Part shown: positions 32,669 to 40,453 of the stretch, in pieces | Numbering within the stretch: the first letter of the stretch is position 1 | How the letters are laid out: each line of letters begins with the position of its first letter | NCBI GenBank assembly: GCA_934718085.1 | Contig: CAKUZL010000012.1 | Location: 1-45,752 of the forward strand | Direction of reading: 5' to 3' | From: an uncultured Candidatus Melainabacteria bacterium | GTDB taxonomy: Bacteria; Cyanobacteriota; Vampirovibrionia; Gastranaerophilales; Gastranaerophilaceae | Length of the DNA stretch: 45,752 nucleotides | Notes under the pieces: generated by a model | What the model saw: the letters and a program-made list of their open reading frames with translations, nothing else | Told to the model about the DNA's origin: nothing | Database searches by the model: none | Translations under genes and position numbers: made by a program

Positions 32669-33202
32669 ATGCAAAACACAATTTTAGAGCCGCCGTACAG
32701 CGCAAAAGAAAAAAGGAAATTCGAGCAGATCGCGACAGCGGAAGGCTTACATACGGAGGAATATGACTACACGATTTACGCCCTGAACCCCGCCGAGTAC
32801 TTGGCGGACGGGCAAATTTTGACTGACCCCGAATATGACGCGAAACGGCTTTCCGAGGCAAAAGCGGAAAAACACGCCGAAAATCAGCGAAAGCTTGACG
32901 CGGCGCGGACTTCGCACGAATTCACCGTTACGTTGCAGGGTCAAACGTGCGAGTTCGACACAAAGGACAAAACGCAGTCGGATCTTAACTCTGCGGCGAT
33001 TTCGGCAGGCGCGGGTCAACCGTGGCTCTGGACGACAAACAACCTCGTGACGCTGTCGTTGACGTCGGAGGACATTCAAACCGTGTCGGCGGCGTACATG
33101 CAGGCAGTGAACGAGGACATCCGAAAATGGGCGGCGTTCGAGGTTCAAATCGACTCGGCGCAAAACCTCGAAACCCTCCAAACTCTTGAGATTGCGTACT
33201 AA
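32669..33202 (+). CDS. DUF4376-like tail-fibre accessory protein
   Basis: A 177-aa protein, start chosen at MQNTILEPPYSA after AAAGGAGAAAACA. The C-terminal ~100 residues (FTVTLQGQTCEFDTKDKTQS, LNSAAISAGAGQPWLWTTNN, FEVQIDSAQNLETLQTLEI) match what I recall of DUF4376, a domain at the end of tail fibres and fibre-assembly proteins. The N-terminal part (YDYTIYALNPAEYLADGQIL, DPEYDAKRLSEAKAEKHAEN) is typical of the linker. It lies between fibre and lysis genes. Confidence 0.75.
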   Translation: MQNTILEPPYSAKEKRKFEQIATAEGLHTEEYDYTIYALNPAEYLADGQILTDPEYDAKRLSEAKAEKHAENQRKLDAARTSHEFTVTLQGQTCEFDTKDKTQSDLNSAAISAGAGQPWLWTTNNLVTLSLTSEDIQTVSAAYMQAVNEDIRKWAAFEVQIDSAQNLETLQTLEIAY

Positions 33203-33250
33203 GCAACAGTTTAAATATTACGTAACAGGTTACTACAGAAAGGAGAAACC

Positions 33251-33391
33251 GTGAAAATCGTAGAAATATTAAATTTTATTAAGGAACTCATCGGCGACGA
33301 AGCGAAAATGAGTAAGTTTCGCGAAATCGTTGCGGACATAAAAGAGCTTGTTTCGGACATTCGCGATGCAGTCGAACTCGTTCGGGGCTGA
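33251..33391 (+). CDS. 46-aa amphipathic helical protein
   Basis: GTG start after a perfect AAAGGAGAAACC ribosome site. The product (VKIVEILNFIKELIGDEAKM to the stop) is one or two amphipathic helices, hydrophobic on one face, acidic/basic on the other. It heads a set of four small genes before the endolysin. Small phage proteins of this kind can be antiholin-like or virion-internal. Too short for a family call. Confidence 0.55.
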   Translation: MKIVEILNFIKELIGDEAKMSKFREIVADIKELVSDIRDAVELVRG

Positions 33392-33395
33392 AAGG

Positions 33396-33743
33396 ATGTT
33401 GAGTATCTTTGAAGCGTTGAAAGCGTTGTTCGAGGCGGTCGAAGCGGGTTTTGCGGCAAAATCGAAAACCGTCGAAGAGCAGGCAACGACGGACGTAATC
33501 AGTTCCAAAAAATCACTGAAAAAAGCGTGCGACATCGTGCCCGATATCTTTTTGACCTCGGTGAAAATTTTCAATTTGTACCAAAACTCGCTGCTGCTGT
33601 ACGAAAAATATTTCGAGCCAAAACCCCTAGAAAAACGCCTTTTGCGCTCCGTCCGAAAAGCTTTGCGAAAAAACAAACAAGCCTCCGACCGACTTCAAAA
33701 AGCGTTCGAAAAGTGCTACAAAACCTTCGAAAAACTCGACTGA
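33396..33743 (+). CDS. Helical basic protein of unknown function
   Basis: A 115-aa ORF starting MLSIFEALKALFEAVEAGFA, 4 nt after the previous stop. An upstream in-frame ATG (33348) overlaps the 46-aa gene and has no ribosome site; the site for 33396 (GAAAGG) is very close to the codon, so a TTG at 33399 is also possible. The first helix is hydrophobic-amphipathic; the last 50 residues are Lys/Arg-rich (KRLLRSVRKALRKNKQ). No known motif. Part of the lysis neighbourhood. Confidence 0.6.
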   Translation: MLSIFEALKALFEAVEAGFAAKSKTVEEQATTDVISSKKSLKKACDIVPDIFLTSVKIFNLYQNSLLLYEKYFEPKPLEKRLLRSVRKALRKNKQASDRLQKAFEKCYKTFEKLD

Positions 33744-33906
33744 CGCACCTTTCCCCCTTCCCCTTGCGGTTGCTTCAACGAAATCCCGAAAAATTCCGCT
33801 TAAACCCGGAGTATCGGGGTTTCCGCCTTGCGGGGCGGGCATGGCGCGGGCAAATTTTCTTGCAGCGGCAGATTGAACGAAAAAATTTAATTTAAAAAAG
33901 GAAAAA

Positions 33907-34176
33907 ATGAACATCGAACTTGCATTGTCAATAATCACGAATATCGTTGCAATAGCTTATTTTGCCGGTTGTTTGAAGGCAACGCAGGAACATCAGGAAA
34001 AAATTACCGAATTGCTTCGCGCGGAGTTTTCGGAACATTTCAAAAGGCTGGAAGCTAAGCAGGACAGACATAATTCGGTCATTGAGCGTCAATTTCGGGT
34101 CGAAGGTCAAATCAAAGTTTTGCAGGAAAAAATCGATGTTGCCAATCACAGAATCGAGGATCTCGAAAAACTTTAG
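33907..34176 (+). CDS. Single-pass membrane protein with coiled coil, holin/spanin-like
   Basis: An 89-aa protein: one N-terminal membrane helix (ALSIITNIVAIAYFAGCL), then a charged coiled coil (EFSEHFKRLEAKQDRHNSVI and onward to HRIEDLEKL). This topology fits XhlA-type lysis accessory proteins or an i-spanin more than a pore-forming holin with several helices. AAAAAAGGAAAAA precedes the ATG, and the endolysin gene follows 74 nt later. A lysis role is inferred from topology and position. Confidence 0.7.
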   Translation: MNIELALSIITNIVAIAYFAGCLKATQEHQEKITELLRAEFSEHFKRLEAKQDRHNSVIERQFRVEGQIKVLQEKIDVANHRIEDLEKL

Positions 34177-34250
34177 TGTAGGCGAAAAGCCCTCCGGGGG
34201 CGCAAAATCGGGGCGAACGACGAACTTTTGCCCCCAAAAAAGGAGAAAAC

Positions 34251-34709
34251 ATGAAAACTTCGGAAAACATTCGAAAATTTATCAAAAACTTTGAAGGATT
34301 GCGGCTAAACGCCTATTTGTGCCCCGCTCGGGTGTGGACAATCGGCTACGGACACACGGGCTCCGAGGTGAAAAAGGGGCTCGTTATTACAAAAGAACAA
34401 GCCGAAAAATACTTTCGCGAAGACGTCGCAATCCACGAAAACAACGTCTCTCGGCTCGTAAAAGTGTCGCTGACTCAAAATCAATTCGATGCCCTCGTTT
34501 CATTCGAATATAACGTGGGTTATGGCAATTTCTCAAGTTCAACACTTTTAAAACTCTTGAACCAAAAGAAATACAACGAGGCGGCAGCACAGTTTTCAAG
34601 ATGGGTGTACACAACGGTTAGCGTGAACGGGAAACCCAAATCCGTCGCCCTTTCGGGGCTCGTCAACCGCCGAAAACGCGAAAAAGAAATCTTCCTTCAG
34701 GGGTTTTAG
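34251..34709 (+). CDS. Endolysin, glycoside hydrolase family 24 lysozyme
   Basis: A 152-aa muramidase with the T4-lysozyme triad in exact spacing: Glu15, Cys24 (Asp in T4, Cys in many phages) and Thr30, then GYGHT at 32-36. LTQNQFDALVSFEYNVGYGN and FSRWVYTTVSVNGKPKSVAL ... LVNRRKREKEIF complete the family. No signal peptide, so export would need a holin. AAAAGGAGAAAACA gives a strong start. The stop codon lies inside the first unit of the 156-bp tandem array that follows. Confidence 0.95.
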   Translation: MKTSENIRKFIKNFEGLRLNAYLCPARVWTIGYGHTGSEVKKGLVITKEQAEKYFREDVAIHENNVSRLVKVSLTQNQFDALVSFEYNVGYGNFSSSTLLKLLNQKKYNEAAAQFSRWVYTTVSVNGKPKSVALSGLVNRRKREKEIFLQGF

Positions 34710-35130
34710 AAAAATGCAAAATTCGGTTGTCGATTTTGAACCGTGAAAACATTCGCCGTTATTGCGTTTAAATGCTGTCTGAAAAACCGATGGTGCCGGA
34801 GGTACTTGACGATTTTTGCCGTTTTATGTGTTGACCGGGGGTGCCGGTAATCCCGGCGGTTTTAGAAAAATGCAAAATTCGACCGTCTGTTTTAAAACCT
34901 CGAAAGCCCTTGTTGTGTTTATGTTTTGCCTGAGTCGGTTTTTGTAATGGTGCCGGAGGTGCTTGACGATTTTTGCCGTTTTATGTGTTGACCGGGGGTG
35001 CCGGTAATCCCGGCGGTTTTAGAAAAATGCAAAATTCGACCGTCTGTTTTAAAACCTCGAAAACCCTTGTTGTGTTTATGTTTTAACCGAGTCGGTTTTT
35101 GTAAGGTGCCGGAGGTACTTGACGGTTTTT
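34702..35130. repeat. ~156-bp tandem repeat array
   Basis: Two full units (periods 157 and 156 bp) and partial ends. Each carries GGTGCCGGAGGT, TTTTGCCGTTTTATGTGTTG, GGGGGTGCCGGTAATCCCGG and GGTTTTAGAAAAATGCAAAA. The CCGG..CCGG parts can form hairpins. The array starts within the last codons of the endolysin (GGGGTTTTAGAAAAATGC). Confidence 0.9.
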
Positions 35131-35696
35131 GTACCATGGCTTTAAGAATTTTATGAGAAATAATTCACCCTTTTTTGAAATAACGTTGGGGTGGAAACCC
35201 CAACCTACAATGATTACGGATTTTTGTTCAAACAAAACGTTTTAAATTGAAAAAATCCTGTCTTTCCGGAAAAATTCGGCAGGTACTTCTGACCTGCGGG
35301 GGTTTGAGTTTTTGCCGAGACGCACGGCTTTATTTGCCCGTAGCATGTCGAGTTTCAAAATTTGCCCGGTAAAAAACCACAATCTACATGCTTTTTCCGA
35401 AGCGGCGGCATGGGGCAAAGGGAAAGGACAAACCTTGCCGAATTTTCTAAAAAGTGCCGTTTAAAGCCTTTTTCAGCCGAATTTTCTCCGTCGGATTTTA
35501 ATGCGTTGAACGGTTAAAAAAAACCTGTATTTATATCTTCATTTTTTACAAAATCGAATGTAAACTTTTGTAAAAAATAGAAAATACCCCTAAACCGAAA
35601 ATATCATGGTAAATGCGGTGTAAAAATAGTGTAATATACAATTATACCGATGTTATATCGGAGTTGGAAGGTTTTATAGTATAAAGAGGAGAAGTT
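34710..35696. repeat. Gap after endolysin: ~156-bp tandem array, palindrome, HTH gene promoter region
   Basis: Array units start at 34792, 34949 and 35105 (GGTGCCGGAGGT..CTTGACG), with a related partial unit from about 34702. A palindrome copy lies near 35183. 35560-35696 is AT-rich with several -10-like boxes (TATAGT, GTGTAATAT) and a small CCGAT..ATCGG hairpin, and should contain the promoter of the HTH gene. No other gene. Confidence 0.8.
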
Positions 35697-35900
35697 ATGA
35701 ATTTGATGAAAAATGAACAACCTTACGGGAAAATTATCGATGCAAAGAGTGCTTCAAAATTATTGGGTGTGTCGTTGTCTTATGTTTACAAAATGGTTGA
35801 AAGAGACCGAATTAATTGCATAAAATACCCCAATGCCATACGGTTTTTTGAAAGCGACATTATCGAATTTCTAAACAAGCACAGAGTGACGGCGGAGTGA
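35697..35900 (+). CDS. Excisionase/MerR-type helix-turn-helix protein
   Basis: A 67-aa DNA-binding protein of the HTH_17 (excisionase-like) type: AKSASKLLGVSLSYVYKMVE as the winged-helix core, RDRINCIKYPNAIRFFESDI with the typical wing and arginine, ending NKHRVTAE. AAGAGGAGAAG precedes the ATG. It is monocistronic and ends in a terminator. In phages and integrative elements such proteins direct excision or regulate late genes. It lies about 1 kb after the endolysin, with no integrase nearby, so its link to the phage cluster is only positional. Confidence 0.85.
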   Translation: MNLMKNEQPYGKIIDAKSASKLLGVSLSYVYKMVERDRINCIKYPNAIRFFESDIIEFLNKHRVTAE

Positions 35901-36453
35901 AGACCGTCCGAAAAATTATTCCCACAAATCTCGGCCGCTCCCGGTGAGCGGCTTTTTTTGTGCCCGACCCGCCCCCGACCCGCCCGTCGACCTACCCTCG
36001 AACCGACTCTTCGAACCGCCGCCGAACCGACCGTCGACCTACCCCCGAGCCGACCGCTGAACCGTTCCCGCTGCCGCCTTCCGACCCGCCCTTCAAACCG
36101 CCTCCGAGCCCCTTCGAACCGCCCCCGAACCGACCCTCAAAATCGTCTCCGACCCGCCGCCGAACCGCCCGCTGAACCGTTCTCGTCGCCGCCTTCCGAG
36201 CCGCCCCCGACCCGACCCTCAAAATCGTCTCCCTAGCTCCTTCGACCCGCCCCCGAATCGCTGCCCGAACCGTCTTCGACCCGCCGCCGAACCGTTCCCG
36301 TCACTGCCTCCGATAAAATGTCCGACGACGCAAATTGTTTACGGATAAAATCTGTTGCGACCGTGTTTTGTTGTCTTTAATAAACGATTCTCAACTAACG
36401 GGAAAGCGGGATTAATTGTTATGTTATCGAAGATGAAGCTTCAAAACGGATTA
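35901..36453. repeat. Terminator plus GC-rich CCGACCCGCC/CCGAACCGCC repeat tract
   Basis: A terminator at 35934-35959, then about 350 bp of degenerate repeats based on CCGACCCGCC / CGAACCGCCGCCGAACCG up to about 36310. It is almost purine-poor on the plus strand. ORFs inside are Pro/Arg/Ser-rich in several frames, as expected of the repeat itself. After 36310 the sequence returns to AT-rich; no gene is seen. Confidence 0.8.
35934..35959 (+). terminator. Intrinsic terminator of the HTH gene
   Basis: GCCGCTC (35934-35940), loop CCGGT, GAGCGGC (35946-35952), then seven T residues. Textbook rho-independent form. Confidence 0.9.
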
Positions 36454-36690
36454 TCATATAAATCTTATTTGTAAGTTAAGTTTCATGAACATCTTGTTGT
36501 CTTTCTTGTAAACAGTCCCGAAATCATACCTGCTTGTGCTTGCTGTTTCAAAACGAGTATTTTTGAATAAATATTCCTGAAATTCATTATGATTGTAAAT
36601 ATGATAACAAAAAATTTCTCCGTCTTCTCCGGCAATTATGTAGCCGCCGGCGGCTTGAAAATCTTTCGTCCGGGGTTTTGCGGGAGTCAT
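36454..36690 (-). pseudogene. C-terminal remnant of an HpaII-family restriction endonuclease
   Basis: A 78-aa ORF: PRTKDFQAAGGYIIAGEDGE, YHIYNHNEFQEYLFKNTRFE, TASTSRYDFGTVYK and the end KLNLQIRF. This closely follows the C-terminus of HpaII-type endonucleases as I remember it (full-length about 350 aa). An in-frame TAA lies 6 codons upstream of the ATG, and the 100 bp between it and the methyltransferase have no coding continuation. There is no ribosome site. So the nuclease gene has lost its N-terminal ~270 residues, and restriction is lost. Assignment from memory; a search would settle it. Confidence 0.6.
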
Positions 36691-36792
36691 GCCGGGTTGC
36701 CGTATCGGTTAAAAAATTTTTAAACATCTGCGGCAAAAAAAGTACCGTCTCCCGGTAACTTTAAAAAAATATACAGTTTGTTCCGCTCGCCT

Positions 36793-37869
36793 TTATTGTG
36801 TTAGTATTTCGATTAAATTTTTCGCGGTGGCTTGAATTGCGGGAATTGCTACGGAATTTCCGAATTGTTTGTATGCGTTTACATCCGAGACTTCAATTTT
36901 AAAATTGTCCGGAAATCCCTGTAATCTTGCCCATTCTCTCGGAGTCATTCTTCTGATTCCGAGTCGGTTGACCTCACCTTTTATATGAGTGACCGGAGTA
37001 AAATCTTTTAACCTTTTATCAACAATAAGGTTTCTTTCTCTTCCCATTCCTCCCGTGACGATGGTGTTGGAAATTCCGTCAATGTCCTTTATTTCGTATC
37101 CGAAGCCGTTACCTTTTGCTTCGTTTCTTGCTTTATGTTTTTCAAGGCAGTCCAAATAAGTCGCGGATAAATAATATTTGGCGGAAACGACATCTTTTTC
37201 GATGATGTCTTTTATTGTTTTTGTTGTATCGGTAGGTTCGGGGTAACAAAAATCTTCTTCTTTTATGCCTAAATCTTTTCTGAATCCTATGATAAAAATT
37301 CTTTCTCTGTTTTGAGGAACGCCGAAATTTTTGGCGTTTATTATTTGCGGTTCGGGAACAATATAATCCAAATCATTTCTCAAAACATTCAAAATTGTGG
37401 CGAGGGTTTTTCCTCCTCTGTGATTGGTTAAGCCTTTTACGTTTTCCAAAAAAAAGGCTTTTGGTCGTTTTGCGTTGATAATTCGTGCGACATCGAAAAA
37501 CAGAGTTCCTCTCGTATCTTTAAAACCTCCTCGTTTTCCCGCTATCGAAAAGGCTTGACACGGAAAGCCTCCGACCAAAATATCATGGTCGGGAATGTCG
37601 GTTTCATTGATTTTGGTAATATCTCCGTTCGGGATTTCGCCGAAATTGGCAGCATAAGTTTTTTGAGCCTGTTTATCGATTTCGGAGCTGAAAACACATT
37701 TGCCTCCGAGGTTTTGAAAAGCAATTCGCATTCCTCCGATGCCTGCGAATAAATCGATGAATGTAAATTTTGTATTTTCGCGTGCGGGAAAAGGTATGTT
37801 GCAAAATGTATTTTGACTGTTTTCCGATTTCATAAGTTGTTGTACCGATTTGTGCGAATATCGTACCAC
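36793..37869 (-). CDS. DNA (cytosine-5-)-methyltransferase
   Basis: A 358-aa C5 methyltransferase with all main motifs in order: I FIDLFAGIGG, IV GGFPCQAFS (catalytic Cys), VI FFLENVKGL, VIII QNRERIFIIGF, the variable target-recognition region at about 215-300, IX ending RRMTPREWARLQGFPDNF, and X QFGNSVAIP. The exact start is unclear: GTG at 37869 or ATG at 37833 (MKSENSQ), neither with a clear ribosome site. The downstream HpaII-like fragment suggests the pair once recognised CCGG. Without its nuclease it is an orphan methylase. AT-rich relative to neighbours, suggesting horizontal transfer. Confidence 0.95.
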   Translation of the reverse strand: MVRYSHKSVQQLMKSENSQNTFCNIPFPARENTKFTFIDLFAGIGGMRIAFQNLGGKCVFSSEIDKQAQKTYAANFGEIPNGDITKINETDIPDHDILVGGFPCQAFSIAGKRGGFKDTRGTLFFDVARIINAKRPKAFFLENVKGLTNHRGGKTLATILNVLRNDLDYIVPEPQIINAKNFGVPQNRERIFIIGFRKDLGIKEEDFCYPEPTDTTKTIKDIIEKDVVSAKYYLSATYLDCLEKHKARNEAKGNGFGYEIKDIDGISNTIVTGGMGRERNLIVDKRLKDFTPVTHIKGEVNRLGIRRMTPREWARLQGFPDNFKIEVSDVNAYKQFGNSVAIPAIQATAKNLIEILTQ

Positions 37870-38070
37870 GCGGAGATGATATTTTCAAGGCAGGTTTGGT
37901 AAATCAAATATACGGCATAAAAATTCTTTCCGCGAAAATACGGTTCGGCCGGCGGTTCGGGGATGTGCAAACCTCGGCGTGAACCTGAAATTACACGGGT
38001 ACTTCGGGCGGCGAACGGCTTATTTTTCAAGCGTTTTGACTTTTGCAAACCTTTACGTTACGGGTAATTT

Positions 38071-39117
38071 TCAGCGGGCGTTTTTGATGCCGGCGAGAAT
38101 TTCGTCGTTAATAGCGGTTTCGGCAGTCGGTTTGTTGCCCGGGCGACGTTTTTTGCGCGCGAGCATGTCGGTGAAGGCTTCTATTCTTGTGATGAAGCCT
38201 GCTTCGCCCGTTTGTTCGTCAACGGAGAGGTTGAGGAAGGGTTTTGATTTTTCTTTGGCAAATCTGGCGATACGTTCGACCATCATTGAGTCGGGCCCGC
38301 AGCCGAAAGCGTTGATGACGATAATTCCGTCGATGTCGCGGCGTTGGATGAAGTGAGAGGCTGCGCCGGTGACTTCGAGTTCGTTTGCCCAATAGAGTCT
38401 TGAGCCCGCGGCGCTTACGCCTTCGATCATTTGTTCGTCGGAGAGTTGTTCCGCCGTCCACACGCCGATGCCGAAGTTTTCGAGTTTTTCGATAATTTTC
38501 ATGCTGACTCTGTCGTCGTAGAGGTTATATCCGTGAGCGACGACCGCGACCGAAATAAAAGGGTTTTCGACTTTCGTCGGGATTACGATTTTGTCTTCGA
38601 TGGCGTATTCGAGCGCTTTTTCGAACGACAATCCCGCGGAAGTCATCAATTTAAAGTTTTTTGATATTTTCCGACCGATTTTTGCTGCCGCGCGGATTTT
38701 GTCGAAGTCGGTAATGCCGAACGCGGCTGCGATTTCTTTAAGGAAATCGTAGAGGGAGTGACCTTTTTCGGATTTGTCGTAGGTGGCTTCGACGAGTTCG
38801 AAGTCTTTGTCGACGACGTTTCTGATTAAGTCGGGCAGACCTCTGATTTTCGAACAGTTATAAATTTTCGGAGCAATCGACTGAATCGAAGGTACGAAGA
38901 TTTTTTTGATTCCTTTTTCGACGAGGTTCAAAACGTGCCCCACGTATACTTTTACGGGAAGGCAGGTTTCCGAGACGACGAGCGCCGCGCCTTCGTTGAG
39001 GGTTTTTTTGGTGGTTTTGTCCGAAACAGTAACTTTTATTCCGAGGGTGGTAAAAAATCCGTACCAAAACGGAAAATACGTGTAATACGATAATGCTCTG
39101 GGTATGCCTACTTCCAT
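38071..39117 (-). CDS. DUF2229-type protein, 2-hydroxyacyl-CoA dehydratase activase-related
   Basis: A 348-aa cytoplasmic protein. VGIPRALSYYTYFPFWYGFF is the DUF2229 start, ETCLPVKVYVGHVLNLV the conserved cysteine segment, PSIQSIAPKIYNCSK the next, then VAVVAHGYNLYDDRVSMKII, INAFGCGPDSMMVERIARFA and PFLNLSVDEQTGEAGFITRI. The family is usually the second part of BcrAD/BadFG-like acyl-CoA dehydratase activator complexes, with cysteines (here in ETC, YNC, FGC) that may bind an Fe-S cluster. The partner ATPase gene is not adjacent. GAGGA precedes the ATG. The substrate is unknown. Confidence 0.88.
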   Translation of the reverse strand: MEVGIPRALSYYTYFPFWYGFFTTLGIKVTVSDKTTKKTLNEGAALVVSETCLPVKVYVGHVLNLVEKGIKKIFVPSIQSIAPKIYNCSKIRGLPDLIRNVVDKDFELVEATYDKSEKGHSLYDFLKEIAAAFGITDFDKIRAAAKIGRKISKNFKLMTSAGLSFEKALEYAIEDKIVIPTKVENPFISVAVVAHGYNLYDDRVSMKIIEKLENFGIGVWTAEQLSDEQMIEGVSAAGSRLYWANELEVTGAASHFIQRRDIDGIIVINAFGCGPDSMMVERIARFAKEKSKPFLNLSVDEQTGEAGFITRIEAFTDMLARKKRRPGNKPTAETAINDEILAGIKNAR

Positions 39118-39166
39118 GATTTCCTCTGATTATTTTAGTTCATGACTATTGTACCGCAAACAAAAA

Positions 39167-40150
39167 TTATTTTCTTTCCCAAATCGAAAAAATTTCGTGA
39201 TTGTTTGTAATTTTAAGATTTCGTGAAAGGTTGTATACGCCTTCCGAAACAAGCTTGTACATGGGGGCAAAACGCCTGATATAGTGCTCTCTGAACATAT
39301 CCGTGCATACGAATTCGTTTTTCGCGGAGATACCCGTAATGATGTCACAAAGCTCGAGTTTCCGGGCGAGTTCGTCTTCGGAAGTTATTATGTCGAACGC
39401 GATGTTGATTTCTATTCTCAAAGACGGCGTCGTGAACTCGTGAACCAGCGTGTTCAATGTGTTCCGGACGTATTTGATAAACTCGTCGACATAATCGGTG
39501 TCCGAATAGTATATAAACAGGTTTTTTTTGAAAAGCCCTTTTTTTATTATGTTATTTTTGTTGATGTCGTTCAAAATCGTGTGGTAGAATTTGTTTTTCA
39601 GAAGCTCGATTTTTTCGGGGGTCATGACCTTGTCGTACAAAAATCCGCGTTCCTGAACGACTTCCGTCCGCATAAAAAACACAAAACCGGGGTTTTTAGC
39701 GGGTTTTGAATAAGCTTGCGGTTGGGTCAGGGTCAGAGCTTTTCGTTTTTGGATACGTTCTTTGCGCTTGATTTCTCTGGTTTTTGCGACTTCGAGAAGT
39801 TCGCCGACCACGTCGGAGAGCGATTTTACGAGCACAAGAAGGACTATCAGCACGGTGACGCCGACAAGCCCCGTGAAGTCGGTTTCGACGCTTTCGTTTG
39901 CGGGTGTGAATTTGTAAAAAATGTTTACAAAGTCCCAAAGGGGCGCAAAAAGGCAGTAAATACCGCTTTTGTCTGTGAGTTCCGCTACGTAGGCGAACCA
40001 GAAAAGGATATTCGCGACGATGTAAATGCTTATAAGCATTGAAATTACGCCCGTTGCGGTTTGAAGTTTTTCGAGCAACGTAACCGTCCCGCCGGGTTTT
40101 TCACCCGCGAGCGCCTGAATATCGGTGGTATCTAAAAATGCGACGCCCAT
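39167..40150 (-). CDS. Membrane protein with three helices and a cytoplasmic domain
   Basis: A 327-aa protein. Three hydrophobic segments lie in the first ~120 residues (GVISMLISIYIVANILFWFA, FAPLWDFVNIFYKF weak, LVGVTVLIVLLVLV), a YggT-like layout. A basic linker (KTREIKRKERIQKRKALTL) leads to a soluble C-terminal domain with YDKVMTPEKIELLKNKFYHT, LRIEINIAFDIITSEDELAR and TGISAKNEFVCTDMFREHYI. The last part recalls class III adenylate/guanylate cyclase-like folds but lacks clear catalytic residues. I do not recognise the family firmly. AAGGAG lies 16 nt before the ATG. Confidence 0.75.
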   Translation of the reverse strand: MGVAFLDTTDIQALAGEKPGGTVTLLEKLQTATGVISMLISIYIVANILFWFAYVAELTDKSGIYCLFAPLWDFVNIFYKFTPANESVETDFTGLVGVTVLIVLLVLVKSLSDVVGELLEVAKTREIKRKERIQKRKALTLTQPQAYSKPAKNPGFVFFMRTEVVQERGFLYDKVMTPEKIELLKNKFYHTILNDINKNNIIKKGLFKKNLFIYYSDTDYVDEFIKYVRNTLNTLVHEFTTPSLRIEINIAFDIITSEDELARKLELCDIITGISAKNEFVCTDMFREHYIRRFAPMYKLVSEGVYNLSRNLKITNNHEIFSIWERK

Positions 40151-40453
40151 AGTTGTCGCGAGCTCTCTCCTTTGCGTCGATAACTTCCGTTTACGATTTT
40201 ACCCCGGAATTCGGATTACGGCAAGAGCTTTTGTGAAAAATCGTCTTATTGTCTCCAAGGCGGGTTTTTAACGGGAGACGAAAAATCTTCGTTTTAAAAT
40301 CTTTCGGTTTGACGAAAGTCCGAAATCACCGTAGGTTGGGGTTTCACCCCAACAAAACGTGAAACTCGGCATGACGCGTGAAAAATTGAAAAATAAAATA
40401 TTTTTCGTCAAATCGGGGGTGGAAAATGCGGGATTTTTGCGGATAATGAAAAA
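40151..40453. repeat. Palindrome module before ubiE
   Basis: The palindrome copy at about 40330-40352 is followed by AAACGTGAAACTCGGCATGA and the AAAAATAAAATATTT module, the same order as at 7341-7415. GATAAT at 40442-40447 ends 6 nt before the ubiE ATG. No gene. Confidence 0.8.
40442..40453 (+). promoter_or_regulatory. -10 box of ubiE, leaderless arrangement
   Basis: GATAAT (40442-40447) and 6 nt to the ATG at 40454. No ribosome site is present. Same spacing as at 6861, 6947 and 26297. The -35 is weak. Confidence 0.5.

Noticed and set aside
35958..36236. Proline-rich protein genes
   Set aside because: Open in several frames on both strands because of the C-rich repeat unit; no start signals.
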